Notes: generated by a model from the letters alone, not told the origin. A stretch of DNA of 64,000 nt from Osmia lignaria lignaria (GCF_051020975.1 NC_135039.1:9646692-9710691), one strand, 5' to 3'. Counted from the first letter of the stretch, positions 11,411 through 23,921 are shown. A program made the numbers and translations.

Positions 11411-12245
11411 CAATATCAATCATAGTGTCCGTTCGTCTAGTGAAAAAGCACTGACTTTGGAGTCCAAGTTTAACCGCAGCAAATGTCATAAATCTAATTA
11501 TTTAATAAAAGCGTTAAAGTAATTAACATAATCATCTGATAAAAGCTTTCGAATATTCAATAATTTAGAATTTCAATAATTTATTTGAAATTACAAAATA
11601 CACTAGACGAACGGACACTATCACAGCCGACTCTAGTACTAGCCATGCTGAACAACGTGGCAACACCGCTCACGTGACAATCGGGAGTCCTATTTTCAAA
11701 AACAGAGTCCTGTGCTCGGAATTGTAATTAACGTCTCTTTTAATTAAAAGCTGTAGTAATATACACTATTTTGTGTTAATTATGTATAAACAATATATAA
11801 ACGTTGCAACTATGGCAAATAGAAGTGATGTGGTAGTATAAAATTGTTATAAATGTGATATATATTTTGTGTACTTTCGAAGTAGTTTGATGTTGTGAAG
11901 CATGATATTTGAAATATTTACAGTGGTTTCAAGAAAATTTAGGTATGAAGCAAAATGAAACCATCTTTGGATCAAATTGAAACATTTAAGAATTAATAAA
12001 CGTGTATATAAGTTAATAAAAACCTTGAAACAAGCGAAATTATTGGAACGAAACCAAAGAGGTTATGTGAAGTCCAGAGAGTAGTCGGGAGTCTGACGAC
12101 GTTGATTGGCTGAGAGTCTGGGAGTCCGGGAGGCAGATAGAGTAGGGTAGGTGTTGATATATTCAGACCGGACTCCCGCGGTGTTGCCATTTTTACTTCA
12201 GCACGGCTAGTACTAGAGTCGGCTGTGACACTATGATTGATATTG
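11411..12245. mobile_element. Foldback element, CAATATCAATCATAG ends, TA target
   Basis: The left CAATATCAATCATAGTG and the right CACTATGATTGATATTG are inverted and abut TA. Inverted similarity continues through CAGCCGACTCTAGTACTAGCC. A 194 bp insertion (11425-11618) interrupts the left arm only, which the intact right arm reveals. Confidence 0.82.
11425..11618. mobile_element. 194 bp MITE, GTGTCCGTTCGTCTAGTG ends
   Basis: Perfect inverted ends GTGTCCGTTCGTCTAGTG and CACTAGACGAACGGACAC flanked by TA. Interior is AT-rich and non-coding. Confidence 0.85.
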
Positions 12246-12312
12246 TACACTGACTGAGCATGGTAGGTTTCCCTAGGAAAAATGGCGTTATTTCAGACAC
12301 CCCCTTCCGTAA

Positions 12313-12579
12313 ACTATCCGGGTATGGGAGACTTGTAACAGAGTCTGGAAGGGAGAGGGGTGGCCAGAAGGGTGGAAGGAGGGGATAATTGCACCTATCA
12401 AGAAAAAGGGAGAAGGAAAGCAGGCCAACGACTACAAAGGGGTGACGTTGATGCCCACGTTATACAAAATATATGCAGCAGTCCTGACGAAAAGATTGAG
12501 CGAGGAGGTGGAGAGAAAGGAAATGATACCTGCTAACCAGACGGGCTTCAGAAAGGGGATGGGCACAACGGACAATATA
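12313..12579 (+). pseudogene. Non-LTR retrotransposon reverse-transcriptase fragment
   Basis: About 89 codons read WPEGWKEGIIAPIKKKGEG, then NDYKGVTLMPTLYKIYAAVL and NQTGFRKGMGTTDNI. These are reverse-transcriptase motifs 1 and 2 (I-PI-KKG, DYRGITLL-YKI-A, QxGFRxGxxTxDNI) of the jockey/R1/I group. A stop precedes it and a MITE begins at 12580 immediately after the TTDNI codons; no continuation (YADD box) is found beyond the MITEs. Confidence 0.92.
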
Positions 12580-12955
12580 CAGGGTGTCCCACCACATCTG
12601 TTATAAAGCTATAACTCCAAAACTATCGGCCGTAGCCAAAATTGTAAATATGGAAATTGCATGGTAAAATAGGGCGCATGTTTCAGCGTGAAGGAATTTT
12701 TGTTAACTTTGTTATTCTTTGGGTCTGCTGTTCCTAGCGTAGACCCCCGCTATGACACTTACCGCAACAGTAGGGTTGCTTTTACAACTTGCCACTCAAA
12801 CCGAGACGCATCTACTGAAAATCGGGAAATTTGTAAACGTTATATCTTGCAAACTAATTAAAATCGGGTGTATACATGACAGGTCAGTGAATTCGTTTTG
12901 AAAAGTACTATCAAATAAACCAAAACAAAATATATGGTTTAAGTGAGACACCCTG
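12580..12955. mobile_element. Foldback MITE, CAGGGTGTCCCACC ends, TA target
   Basis: Starts TA|CAGGGTGTCCCACC and ends GTGAGACACCCTG|TA. The interior (TTTGGGTCTGCTGTTCC and CGCAACAGTAGG) is shared with the elements at 26894-27410 and 36984-40735. Confidence 0.88.
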
Positions 12956-12961
12956 TATGTA

Positions 12962-13392
12962 CAGGGAGTACCATTTATCTCGCAACACATGCGCGCGCAA
13001 ATTGATGAAAATGGCAACAGCGCTAAATTTCGAGAGATGTAAAAACCGTACAGTTAAGTTGGTAATCGACTGAACTGTGGTCCGAGATTCGATTCAGGAT
13101 ACGAGTACATTGGGTTTCATCGAAGTTGTTGCGGCGTGTGACTCTAACACATATTCACGACGGCAGTCAATTGGCTGCAATCCCTCTTTCGCGTGCCCCT
13201 TACCAATCGGCTCTTCGGCGTGAATATGTTAGTTTCACACGCCCCGACAAGTTCGATGACACTCAATGTACTCGTATCCCGAATCAATTACCAACTTAAC
13301 TGTACGGATTTTTACATCTCTAGAATTTTTGCGCTGTTGCCATTTTCATCAATTTGCGCGCGCATGGGTTGCGAGATAAATGGTACTCTCTG
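12962..13392. mobile_element. Foldback element, CAGGGAGTACCATTTATC ends, TA target
   Basis: Arms of about 190 bp (CAGGGAGTACCATTTATCTC and its inverse ending CTCTCTG) flank a second, nested foldback 13108-13268 whose ends CATTGGGT and ACTCAATG also sit at TA. Confidence 0.88.
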
Positions 13393-14285
13393 TATAGTTC
13401 GAAGGGTATACGTAGCCAGATAAGATGGTCAAAAGTGGTCCTAAACCAATTGCAATGGCTCATTCGATCGCTTATCAAAAAAAAAACAGTCTGTGGCTAG
13501 TTTCAGCCCTGTATCTCAGCGGGGGGGGGGGCTCAAAAATGTAAAACACACGGTTTGATTAATTTCTCTTATATTTGTGCATGAAAAATTCTGAAAAAAA
13601 TCAGAGATATTTCTATTCACAAGGCACATATTATAGCAACTTTGAAAATTTTTTAATTAAAAACCCAAGCTATAAAAAATCGAAAATTCCAAAAAATTCG
13701 GAAAAATTCAGAACGATTTTGTAAGGACATTACTAAGGAAATATCATGTAATAAGATGTACATGTTGAATTTTTAATCAACAATAATTCTGAATCTACAA
13801 ACAAATTTTTAATATTGCTTCTTATTTAGCCACTCCAAGGTATGTAACCCGTTAAGAAAGTTGAAATACAGAGGACAATTTATTGGAAAAAAGAAAGAAT
13901 AAAAGAAATATTATGATACAGCGATGTGTTAAATATAGTTAATACGTGTATTCGTACCAAAGATTATGAACAAACAATTAAAATCAATAATAATAACGAA
14001 GGTTTTATTCGAAAACCTTGGATCTATATATATCTTGAAAACAACATTTACAGGAAGATCCTTGTGCTTATCGTTGAAGTTCTATCAACTTTTTCAAAAA
14101 CCTCTTCCTCGAGATAAAACGAAGGTAATCTTCTTAGCCGTGTGCAATCGCGTGTTTGCAACTTCAATATTCCACTTTCTCGAAAGAATAAATGAAAAAA
14201 AATATTCTACGTTCCGGAAAGTTTTCTTAGTATAATTAACATATTTTCAGTTCGTTATCAAAGTAGAATAGTACCTTTTTTTTTT
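13393..14285. other. AT-rich intronic DNA with G-run
   Basis: No exon recognised. A run of about 11 G lies near 13500-13511. Confidence 0.4.
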
Positions 14286-14289
14286 TTTT

Positions 14290-14827
14290 GTAACGACGGG
14301 GTGTGCGTACTCGGTATACGGCCTTAATCCGTTCCTGATGTTTGGACTTACACACAATAGGACGTATACCAAACCAACCTTTCCCATAAGAAGTAATGTA
14401 AAAATGATTGATCAGTTCTCATGTAAAAAAAGAACTCCTATTGATATTATACCTACATTAATGGGGTTGTAAAATAATTTAAACACTGTTTATGTCATGA
14501 ACAGCATTTAAACGATTTCCTAGAAGTTCATAAAAAATATTCACTAGTTTATTTAACATAATTAATTTGTAAAATATAAATGTAATCTAATGATAGATTC
14601 TAAATTAACAAACCAAATGGAATAAATTTTATTGCCTTGTATCCTTGTATGATCAGTCAGTTAATACATCAACTTCTATATTTGATTATTAATTTAATTT
14701 TTCCTCTGAGATAATTATTTAAAAATGACGCAAAATTCATATAAAAAATTTATGTCGTATACCGAGTAAAATTTGTCACATTCAAACAGGACGTATTCCA
14801 AAGCAGACGTATACCGAGGTACCACTG
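14290..14827. mobile_element. Tigger/pogo-like remnant, TACCTCGGTATACGTC end
   Basis: The right end GACGTATACCGAGGTACCACTG|TA matches the usual Tigger-type terminus. A weaker inverted counterpart (CTCGGTATACGGCC) occurs near 14312. No transposase frame remains. Confidence 0.6.
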
Positions 14828-15114
14828 TAATTTCAGCAGAAATATGCTAAACCATTTTGTTAATTTTAGAACAATACCGACTACCCCTAACTCAACTTAC
14901 AAGGATAAGATACCGACTACTCGAAATTCTGTCTGCTTCATATCGAGAGACATTATCTGTAAACATTCATTTCGCAGTTTCCATTGAAAAATTACAGCTC
15001 GCGCACACACGCACCCGCTCATCCGCTTGAGAATGACACGGTTAGGAGAGTTCACGAACTCCGATCAGCTGTTGCGGTTTACATTTCTTGTTACGTTTCT
15101 TCGTTTGCGTAACG

Positions 15115-15355
15115 CAGGCCTGTCCAAGTAGGGGAATCCACTCCTGGAGCACATGTTTCGGTTCCCCTTCCAACGCTGCTCCTTCAAATAAGATGGGACG
15201 GTTCCGACTACCATCTCTCCAAGGGGGCGGGACCGCCGCTAGGAAGGACGGAGAGACGGTAGTCGGAACCGTCCCATCTTATTTGAAGGAGCAGCGTTGG
15301 AAGGGGAACCGAAACATGTGTTCCAGGAGTGGATTCCCCTACTTGGACAGGCCTG
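15115..15355. mobile_element. 241 bp hAT-like MITE, near-perfect hairpin, 8 bp TSD
   Basis: Two arms of over 105 bp (from CAGGCCTGTCCAAGTAGG) differ at very few positions and surround a short GC-rich loop. Perfect 8 bp repeats GCGTAACG flank it (15107-15114 and 15356-15363). Confidence 0.96.
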
Positions 15356-15369
15356 GCGTAACGGATTCG

Positions 15370-16335
15370 TGAGCTTTCCTTATCGCGGACTTCCTACAAG
15401 TCTTTAACAATATTAATTTGAAAAATCCTAATAAAGAGCTTACTTTGTAAGCAGATTTCTAAGACAGATAATAATCAAGTATCTTATTAGCTTAAAATCA
15501 AATTAACCCTTAGAGAAAGTGCATTTTTTGAGATTTCTTGGAGTTTTCAATTTTTCACCTTTAGAATTTGGAACAAAAAAATCTAAAAGAAATTCACAAT
15601 CATAAATAAACATGAAATATCCTAGAATTTTTGCATAATGTCAAATTGAAAAAATGTGGCACAAAACCTGTAACTACCCTCCCGATTGAGATAGGGGTGA
15701 AACTTGTATTGGTATTGAATGGTGCATTGCCAGGTAAAATTGGCTCAAGAGCACTTTTAATTATTTTATCCTACTACATCCTCTCATTGGACATTTATGA
15801 CGTAGTAAATGGAGGGCTTATAACGGGGGCCCCCTTAGACCACCCCTTAATCCGGCACTGACTGATGATAATGAAATTCAGAGGGTATATATAAAAGGGG
15901 ATACAGAATTTAATTATTATTATATGGTCTATGCAGAAAGTATATATGTATAATTTTTGCAAGGTACAATTCCAAAATCCAAAGATTTATATTTTTTAAA
16001 CAAATTGGAAGTGACTCAATTTCCCTTCACTCCATTTACGATTAATCTGCACTACATCATATTGTGTTCGGAACAAAATCCCTGACATCAACGTAAAAAG
16101 TGATCGATTTGACGTGGAATGACCTGATTGCAATATCAGAGTAAGAGACACGTGCGCGACGCTGTCAGTGCATCTAAGGACAACTGACAATGAGAGATAA
16201 AGAAATATAACGATGCAATTATAACAGTTGTCAATAAACCTATATTGTTAAATTAAAAGATAATGCTGTGGAAAAGAACTAACCTCTTGGACAGATGGAA
16301 CATGAATTATAAGTATCAGAGTGCTGTATGTTATA
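15370..16335. other. AT-rich intronic DNA
   Basis: No exon, hairpin or repeat recognised. Confidence 0.4.
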
Positions 16336-16340
16336 AATTA

Positions 16341-16535
16341 TCTCTCGCACGGCGGACCATGTAGAGAGTCCGATTTCAATTCAATTTTATATTATCATTT
16401 TCTGAATTTTACACCGTTTCCTTAAAAATTATTCTTTTAATATATGAAACCCTTTTATTTAAAAATTATACATTTAATTTTAGGTTAATAACCCAAGTTT
16501 TAGTCGTGGTTGACCCAGGCTCCGTTGTTCAAGGG
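16341..16535. mobile_element. piggyBac-like MITE, GGCGGACCATG family
   Basis: Runs from CACGGCGGACCATG to GTTGTTCAAGGG|TTAA. It is the plus-orientation counterpart of 17930-18134. Related cores occur ten times in the window. Confidence 0.7.
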
Positions 16536-16789
16536 TTAATTAACCCTTGAAACATATTCAATAATATTCTATTTAAAGTATTAAATAAAAAGGATTCATA
16601 TAGATGAACATAATATTTAAAGAAATAGTGCAACATTTAAAAAATGAAAATAACAATGAGTATAGAATATAAAATTAAATAAAATTCTTTTTTGAAATTT
16701 CAATTCTCTTTTTCCTTTTTTTCAAAAAAGCTTTTAAATCGTGATATTTAGTGAATCAATATTAGCCTTTCGTGGGCAATAGGGATGTG

Positions 16790-17345
16790 TGAGTATCTGA
16801 TATTACGGGCTCGGGCGGGCTCGGTCGGGTGTCCGATACACGCGTGCAGTCGGATAGCCCGACTATTTCGGGTCCGGTCGGATAAAGTCGGGCAGAGTCG
16901 GACGACCTCCCGCGGGCCGCGGTCCGCGACCCAACTCTCATGTACTTGTTAATGCTTGCAATAAGCAAGTTCAAAATCTATTTTGTATAAAATGAACATA
17001 CAGGTGTCGCAATCGTTTACTGGAGGGGGTTTCGTCTCCCCGGACGCCTCGAGTCCGGGCCGGGGTGCGCTAGGTGGCGGCGAGAGGAACCGTACTCTCG
17101 CAAGCGTTCGCCCGGCATGCGGCTCGAATATGTACAAGTTTCGAACCGCGGTATGATAGGTGTCTGGGGCAGGGGTCTCTGTTGTCAGCCCCACTGACGA
17201 GTCTGACAGACGATCCCGAGACGAAACACCGTTTGTTTTCTCGACTGCTACACAAGTGACATGGAATGAAATTCATTTCAAATAAATTTGTTACAAGTAT
17301 TATTTTTCCACATAAAAATTTTCTTATTCCAAAATTCCACATAAA
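16790..17345. other. GC-rich, CpG-containing block of unknown nature
   Basis: Repeated CGGGCTCGG/GTCGGA motifs (16805-16935) and a GC-rich stretch to 17230 contrast with the AT-rich intron around them. GCGGGCCGC occurs on both sides (about 16913 and 17354), which hints at an eroded element. No frame is recognised. Confidence 0.4.
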
Positions 17346-17929
17346 ACAGATTTTGCGGGCCGCACATCACTAATGAGCAAGCATAGTGTTTGCAACTTCG
17401 GTGGGTAACTTAGGTCATTTGTGTCCATAATTTATTTTTTTATTATTCTTGGTTTTTAAACAATGTGAAAATATTCTAGGATACTTATTGAGACCTTTAT
17501 TTTAATAAATAATCATTCATTGAGTCAAATCTCTAGAGGATTAATTAGGAAAAATAAATATTCGTTAAATCAATACTGGATTCAGAGATAGGCGAAGGGG
17601 AACCATAGCCCGAGCCCCACTTTGCAGAGGTTATAAACTTTCCATTTATTATATTAAAATATTGACAGAGTTTTTTTATCGTTCTTCTTGTTCCTTGTGA
17701 TCAAAAATCATTTAGTTTTATTTAAAGTAAATTTTGACTTTTAAGCCAAGTTTATCAACCAAAGAGGTCCTCCAAAGTTTGATAGTCCCGGGGCCCCAAA
17801 AATCTTAATTCGGTCATGGTTAGAACAAGGATGGTATGTAACAAGTGATTCGTTACAAATTGCATTCAAAAGTTGATAATAAAATTTGATATTACTATAA
17901 TTTAAATAAAATACATATTCAACTTTTAA

Positions 17930-18134
17930 CCCTTGAATAGCAGAGTCTGGGTCAATCGAGACCCAAAGATATTAACCTAAAGTAAAATGCATAATTTTAA
18001 AACGAAAGAGTTTCATATATGGCAAGAATAATCCTTACAGAAACAGTGTAAAATTTAAAAAATGAAAGTAACGTGAAATATAAAATTAAATTAAATTTAA
18101 ATTTGGGCTCTCTCCATGGTCCGCCATCCAAGGG
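17930..18134. mobile_element. piggyBac-like MITE, minus orientation of GGCGGACCATG family
   Basis: TTAA|CCCTTGAATAGCAGAG on the left, and TCCGCCATCCAAGGG|TTGA on the right. One TTAA is intact and the other has one change. Confidence 0.8.
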
Positions 18135-18826
18135 TTGATACATAACGTGTCTTACGATTAGGCTATCTCTACACAAATCTCATCAGCATATTCTGTGTAT
18201 AAATAACAAAAAAATGTTATATAAACATAGATTATTTGAGGTTTTGTTAAGAATAAACAAAAATATGAAATACGAACGAAATGGTAACTATCGTAATTGC
18301 GCAATTAAACTCCACATCTTATCAATGATACTAGCGGAAATTACATCCAGCAGTTTCAATGACCTCCGATAGTAAACAAAGATAATATAAACAGACGGAA
18401 TGTAAATATCACAGATCTGTTTTCACTGCATAACTGGAAGCCTGTTACAGCTGCAAATGGTTTATGTTTACGTAACATTTTTATCTCTTTATACTCACAA
18501 AATACAGGCTGTTTCATGCAACTGGGACAACTTGAATTTCTAAAATGATGGAAGATAGAGAAAAATTTCATTAGGCAAAATTAAATGGCGTCCAATGGAG
18601 CATCAGGTATTGTATGTGTATTGTAAGATTTCAATGTCCCCTTCACTTTTCTAAATATTATTACATTCCTTTATATAGGTCAATCGAAACGTATTTTTAT
18701 TTCTTATGTTAAAGTATTAATGCATTTGGGTCGAAAGTTGATTAATTTAAAAGGTATCTTGGGGAGAGATTAATGCAGACTCTCCCTGTCCCTCTCTAAG
18801 ATATTTTTTAAATTAACCCTTTCGCT

Positions 18827-19028
18827 GCCATGCAAATTTTTGAACTTGCATCAGTGGGCCACAAATTTCATATTAAAAATTTTGTGATGGCAAAGAATTG
18901 CGAAATATATTAAAATAATGGTACAATCTTGCCAATAGCATATTTTTCTCAGTAGAAAATTGGGCCACCCTTGGCCCAAATGAAAAGACAAGCGCCGGTC
19001 CTATGGGACCACCGTGGCAGCGAAAGGG
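18827..19028. mobile_element. piggyBac-like MITE, CCCTTTCGCTGCCA ends, TTAA target
   Basis: CCCTTTCGCTGCCA and TGGCAGCGAAAGGG are perfect inverted ends flanked by TTAA on both sides; 202 bp, non-coding. The left 120 bp recur at the window end (63884-64000). Confidence 0.95.
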
Positions 19029-19032
19029 TTAA

Positions 19033-20499
19033 TCAATTTTAGACTCAAGTACCTTAGTAATTTTCTGTAGAGAATAACAATATGCAGTGGTTGACATCGA
19101 GGGAAGTATAAAATTCCCCCCCTTCCCCCCCAAATTTGTCAAATTGAGAAAACCCAAGTACCTCCTTAAGATATTTTTTGAACTAATTAATTTTCTACCA
19201 AAGTGACTTAATATATTTTTATAACGAATAACGAAATGCATCAAATGACATTAAAACAAATACTATTCTATTTAACAAAGTAAAGGTGACCTTAAAATTC
19301 CGGAAGTCCTCCACTTCCGGAACCGATATAAATATTATCTGATGTTCTATTAAACACCATTTAATTTTTCTTGATAACATTTTTTTTTCTGTATTTTATC
19401 ATTTTAAAAATATAACTTGTTCCAGTAATTGAGATAGATTACATTTTTCAAAACAGTTATAAACAAGAAAAAGTTGCAGAGCAAAAAGAGAAAAATTAGT
19501 ATCTATTCATCAAAGTAGGGTCAGATCTCCTAACTTTATCAAAAATGTCAAACATTCAATATTGCTTAATTCTAAGATAGTTTCTACTCATAGTTTTACG
19601 TAATAAGAATATTATTTAACAATTTATGATAGGAGAGGAGGATCATATAACATTTTAGTCTACCTTCCTCTGATTTCTACTTACTTATAAGTGCAACGAT
19701 GTATATAAAAAATGCAAATACACTTTTTTAAAAAAGAACTGCATATTTTTTCTTCATACAGATTACTTTTTATAAATATTTTACATAAAAAAGTATGAAG
19801 GTATAACGTCGAAATAATCAATAATGTATTAAAAATTAAAAATTGTTGCACTTGAAAATTACTTTTTAATTTTATATACCACACAAATTGTGAATTTTTA
19901 TTATATTGTATCATAATACCTTTTTATACAGAATATTTTGAATAATTGATCTATGTAAAAAGTAGTTTGCAGTTTCAGTTAAGAAACAGGTGCACTTGCA
20001 TTCCTTATGTACATCATTGGATTTATTAAAGAAATGAAGTCATAGAAAAATAGATCTTGTTATACCATTCAACTTTTATCTGTCTATAGACATTTCGAAA
20101 ATATAATCCACCCTATCTATTAGGGGCCGCGTTTACAACTAACTATAAGCAAAATAAGAGGGGCCCGTATAGAGCTGTTTGCCATTACTATACTGCACAT
20201 TTTCATAATATATTTTCTTTTAAAAATACTATTTTTCTACATTTTCTACTTTTGAAATATTTTACTTTACTTAGTTATATTTAGCGTACATTCAACATAT
20301 ATTTTAAATATTTCCATATGCATAAATAAATGCATTATCTGCAGTCTAGTCATTACTGTATGAAATGAATAAATCGACTGGCTTCGACTTCTAAACTTAA
20401 TTTTAAAATATAGTTCCCGATTTTTAGTTGCATGCCTGAGATCCAAGAAACTCTAAAGTCCAGACCCTGTTCTGGAATTTATGTATTGTTAAATTATTC
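19033..20499. other. AT-rich intronic DNA
   Basis: No exon or structured repeat recognised in this part of the uridine phosphorylase intron. Confidence 0.4.
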
Positions 20500-20930
20500 A
20501 ACCCTTAAACAGTGGAACTTGAATCATTTAACCTAAAGTTAAAACTGGGACTTCCTCCATAGTCTGCCATTCGATAATTAATTGAAATATTACTAACATA
20601 AGAATTATAAAAATTAACCAAATTCCAAATAATAATAATTGAAAATAATTAAACTAGTGAATTTAAAATAATAAGCCAAACTTTCAAAACATATACAAAG
20701 ATATTAACTTAAAGTTAAAACTGGGACTCTCTTCATGGTCCGTCATCCGAAGGTTGATTGACACGTTACTAACATAATAATTATTAAAGTAATTAAAAGT
20801 ACTTATTCAAAAAGTTTTGTATAAAAATTAACCAAATTCCAAATGATAATAATAATTAGAAATAATTAAGTTAATCAATTCAAAATAATAAATCAAATTC
20901 TAATTAAAAATGAGACATGACACTTTGCAT
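20500..20930. repeat. Tandem pair of minus-orientation GGCGGACCATG-family units
   Basis: Two units of about 180-200 bp, each with TTAACTTAAAGTTAAAACTG-like sequence followed by a CTC(C/T)TCCATGGTC(C/T)G(C/T)CATTC-like core. The AATTAACCAAATTCCAAAT spacer is repeated. Confidence 0.65.
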
Positions 20931-21344
20931 AACATTTTAAACCTAATCCTTCTTATGAATAAATATACAACAAAGAACGCACATTACCAAGTTATCAATG
21001 ACATCTTAACAAACAAAAAAATGTATCGATTACTATCCACAAGCATAATTACGCAATCTCGAATCCAATAAATTCTTATGCGCCATGATAAATCGCGATG
21101 ATTAGATAAGACGTACATAAATATACGTACTGTCATAACATTATTAGTTCGTCAGTATTCTTTACAATATTAATTAGAAATAAATATAAATATAAATTAA
21201 TAAATTAAATATAAATTAAATAGAAATAAATATATTAGGAAACATAATAATTTATATTAAAATAAACGGGTAATATTATTACCAATATTTATCAGCAAAA
21301 GTACAACCGAAATAATTTTCTAAAATTATTTTTCTGAGTCGTAC

Positions 21345-21466
21345 CTAACCGCGGGATCGTACTCCTGTGTTTCCTCCTCGTACTCGCCAGCTTCGACAGG
21401 CGGCTTCATCTGACACACGTGGTTCTCCTCGTTGAACATTCGTTTCTCACAGGTACAAGTTGGCAT
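21345..21466 (-). CDS. Uridine phosphorylase, first coding exon
   Basis: This exon encodes the N-terminal tail of the enzyme whose core begins in the exon at 6737-6860. It is 122 bp, 40 codons plus two bases, and ends at an AG|GTACGA donor. The phase joins perfectly to the next exon. The peptide has an acidic stretch (GEYEEETQEYDPAV) typical of a short disordered leader. An in-frame stop lies just upstream of the first ATG, which I chose as the start because it has A at -3. Two further in-frame ATGs (11 and 20 codons on, roughly) are possible starts with weaker context. The intron to exon 2 is 14,484 bp and filled with mobile elements. The leader is poorly conserved in the family, so identity rests mainly on the splice-phase match and orientation. 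Confidence 0.82.
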
Positions 21467-21860
21467 GTTGTTTGATCGAACGCAATTTCGTTCTCACGGG
21501 ACAAAAGGCAGCTGCTGGTAAGTGTATTCACGCGGTAATAAAGAATTTCAAACAACGCACGAAGGAACGAAGTAGATAGGAAACGATTGGCTAGACGACT
21601 GATCACCTTCTCGCAATCGTACGCGGTCGGAATCTCGCCAAGGATAAAAGTATCACTGCGAACAGTCGCGACCAGAACCGGTCTCCGAATAGAATCCGCG
21701 ATGCTTCGAAGAACCTTTATACGCTCACCGAAGCCACCGCGTTCCTCGCTTCCCGTTCCCACCTCGCTGACTGCTTGCCAAACGATGCCAACGAAAACAT
21801 ACTCGCATGATCTGTGTACGTACAGTCGGTTGTAAAAATATTGGAACGTCGATATAGTTA
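21467..21860 (-). promoter_or_regulatory. Probable 5' UTR and promoter of uridine phosphorylase
   Basis: The 400 bp upstream of the start codon are clearly richer in G+C and CpG than the surrounding AT-rich DNA, as expected for an insect core promoter and 5' UTR. I see no convincing TATA box at a fixed distance. Long reading frames here on both strands have no recognisable product and are probably by-products of the base composition. Confidence 0.45.
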
Positions 21861-21959
21861 ACTATATCGTGCTCTGCGAGTATGTTAGCCCGATTACGCT
21901 GTATTGCAAAAATATTACATCAAACGAGTGTTGGGGTATCAATTTTTAAGGAACTGTAG

Positions 21960-22645
21960 TTTTTTAAGCTTGGACGGCGGACCATGGAGAGAGCCACAAT
22001 TTTGTATTTTATATTATTTTTTTTTTTCTAAATTTTACATAGTTCTTTTTAATATAAAACTATTTCATTTAAAAATTATAGATTTAATTTTAAATTAATA
22101 TCCTTGTATATGTTTTGTAACTTTGGTGTATTATTGTAAATTGAGTAGTTTAATTATTTCTAATTATTATTATTTTATAGTTAGTTAATTTTTATAAAAA
22201 ATTTTTTGAATAAGTTCTTTTGCCTATTTTATTAGTATTTATGTTAGTAGCATTTCAACTAGCCCTCGGACGACGGACCATGGAGAGAGCCACAATGTAT
22301 TTTAAATTGTTTTTATTTTTTACAAAATTATTCTTTCAATACTTGAAACCCTTTCGTTTAAAAATTATACATTTAATTTTAAGTTAATACCCTTGTATAT
22401 ATTTTAGAAGTTTTGTTTATTATTTTAAATTAATTAGTTTAATTATTTCTAATTACTATTATTTGCAATTTGGTTAATTTTTATAAAAAAACTTTTTGAA
22501 CAAATTCTTTTGCCTGCTTTATTAATTCTTATACTAGTAACATTTCAATTAACCCTTAAATGGCGGACCGTGGAGAGAGACCCAATTTTAACCTTAGATT
22601 AATATCTTTGTATGTTTTGTAAGGCTCCACTGTTAAAGGATTATA
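21960..22645. repeat. Tandem array of GGCGGACCATGG units (about 294 bp period)
   Basis: Cores GACGGCGGACCATGGAGAG recur near 21973, 22266 and 22563. The intervening AT-rich sequence (TTGAATAAGTTCTTTTGCC-like) is also repeated, so whole units rather than only the core were duplicated. Confidence 0.8.
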
Positions 22646-23705
22646 CTTAATTTATCTATGCACAAGATAATCAAAAATTGTTCCGTATTTTTAATTATAA
22701 GGGAGGAGTGCAAATGATTTTTGGAACAATCATGCAATAGTTTCTTAAATTCAAATTCACATACTAAATAATAAAAGTGATTTTTCTAATCCAAGAAATA
22801 AAAAAATATAGGAAACTTAAACTTTATAATAATAAATCTAATCATATTTATGTTTTCTCGAAATTAGAAATAAAGAAATTGATTTTGCATCTTTAACTAA
22901 ATAACAGTAAAGATCCATGGAAACAAAAGAACATGTTATACAAAGACCAACAGTACTGACATTTTTAATAGAAAAGAAAGTACCTAATATTATTTTAAAA
23001 ATTGTAGGGTTATAAACTTAAAAAATTTTAGTAGTATTATGCTATGTTGCACAGCCTGTTAAATAACAAAAATAAGGAAATCACGTAATTCCCAGAAAAT
23101 CAAAGGAACTATCTATGTATGCAACTACAGATCATATACACAGAATATCGAAAATAGAACATTTGCCAGTATTACTTAAAATTCATGCAACATTGTTCAA
23201 TATACAGCAATTAAGGATTTTCCATTACAAAAATAATCATTTAGCAAAATTATAAGTTTATTAAAAATTAGTTAGGGTACAGTCTCGGACATGGTGAAAT
23301 CCTGGAGAAATAAAGATGGAATTAACATCATCCTGCAAACTGGTTTTTCTTGTATTTTTAATACTAGCTATAGACGTGATATTAATTCAAAAAAAATTTA
23401 TAAACATTAATGAAGAACTGCATGAAAATTAGCAGTGCTGTTAATTGTTCAAAATATGAAATTTTAGAAAATAAAAAGGCTCATATTGCACAAAAATTTT
23501 ATTCTTATAAAATTTAACAAAGTAGATAAAGTAATCTTCAATTTTCGACGTGGTATAAAAATATCTCACTATGCATACTTAGGTTTCAAAAAGATAAGAC
23601 ACTTTAAACCCAACTGTGCTCCAAAGAGTTAAATGAAAAACGAGGAATACCAAAAGATGCGAAGATGGGTAAACAGCTCGAGAAAAGTCATGTATAAATG
23701 GAGTA
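22646..23705. other. AT-rich DNA upstream of uridine phosphorylase
   Basis: No exon could be supported. A possible frame at 23293-23340 has weak splice sites. Confidence 0.4.
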
Positions 23706-23921
23706 CAGTAGACTCTTGCTATATTGCCGTGGACGGTACGACAACCGACTATAGAGGAAGATTTGTCAAGATTCCAAACTTTCAGTTGGAAAGGAAAAGG
23801 GAGATGAAAATGTATCATTTTCGTAGGCTATGATAATAGAAAATTAGCACTAGTATATGCTTGAAACGCTACATATATGAAAGACAAATCAGTCACGTGG
23901 CAATATAACGAGAGACTACTG
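23706..23921. mobile_element. pogo-like MITE, CAGTAGACTC ends (copy 2), TA target
   Basis: CAGTAGACTCTTGCTATATT on the left and AATATAACGAGAGACTACTG on the right lie between TA dinucleotides; 216 bp. Related to 5740-5936. Confidence 0.85.

Noticed and set aside
18585..18606. ATG with good context reading MASNGAS and a GTATTG donor, plus strand
   Set aside because: It lies inside the uridine phosphorylase intron on the opposite strand with no partner exon in phase, so it is too short to support.
23293..23340. Possible exon SDMVKSWRNKDGINIILQT
   Set aside because: Acceptor lacks a pyrimidine tract and the donor GTTTTT is poor.
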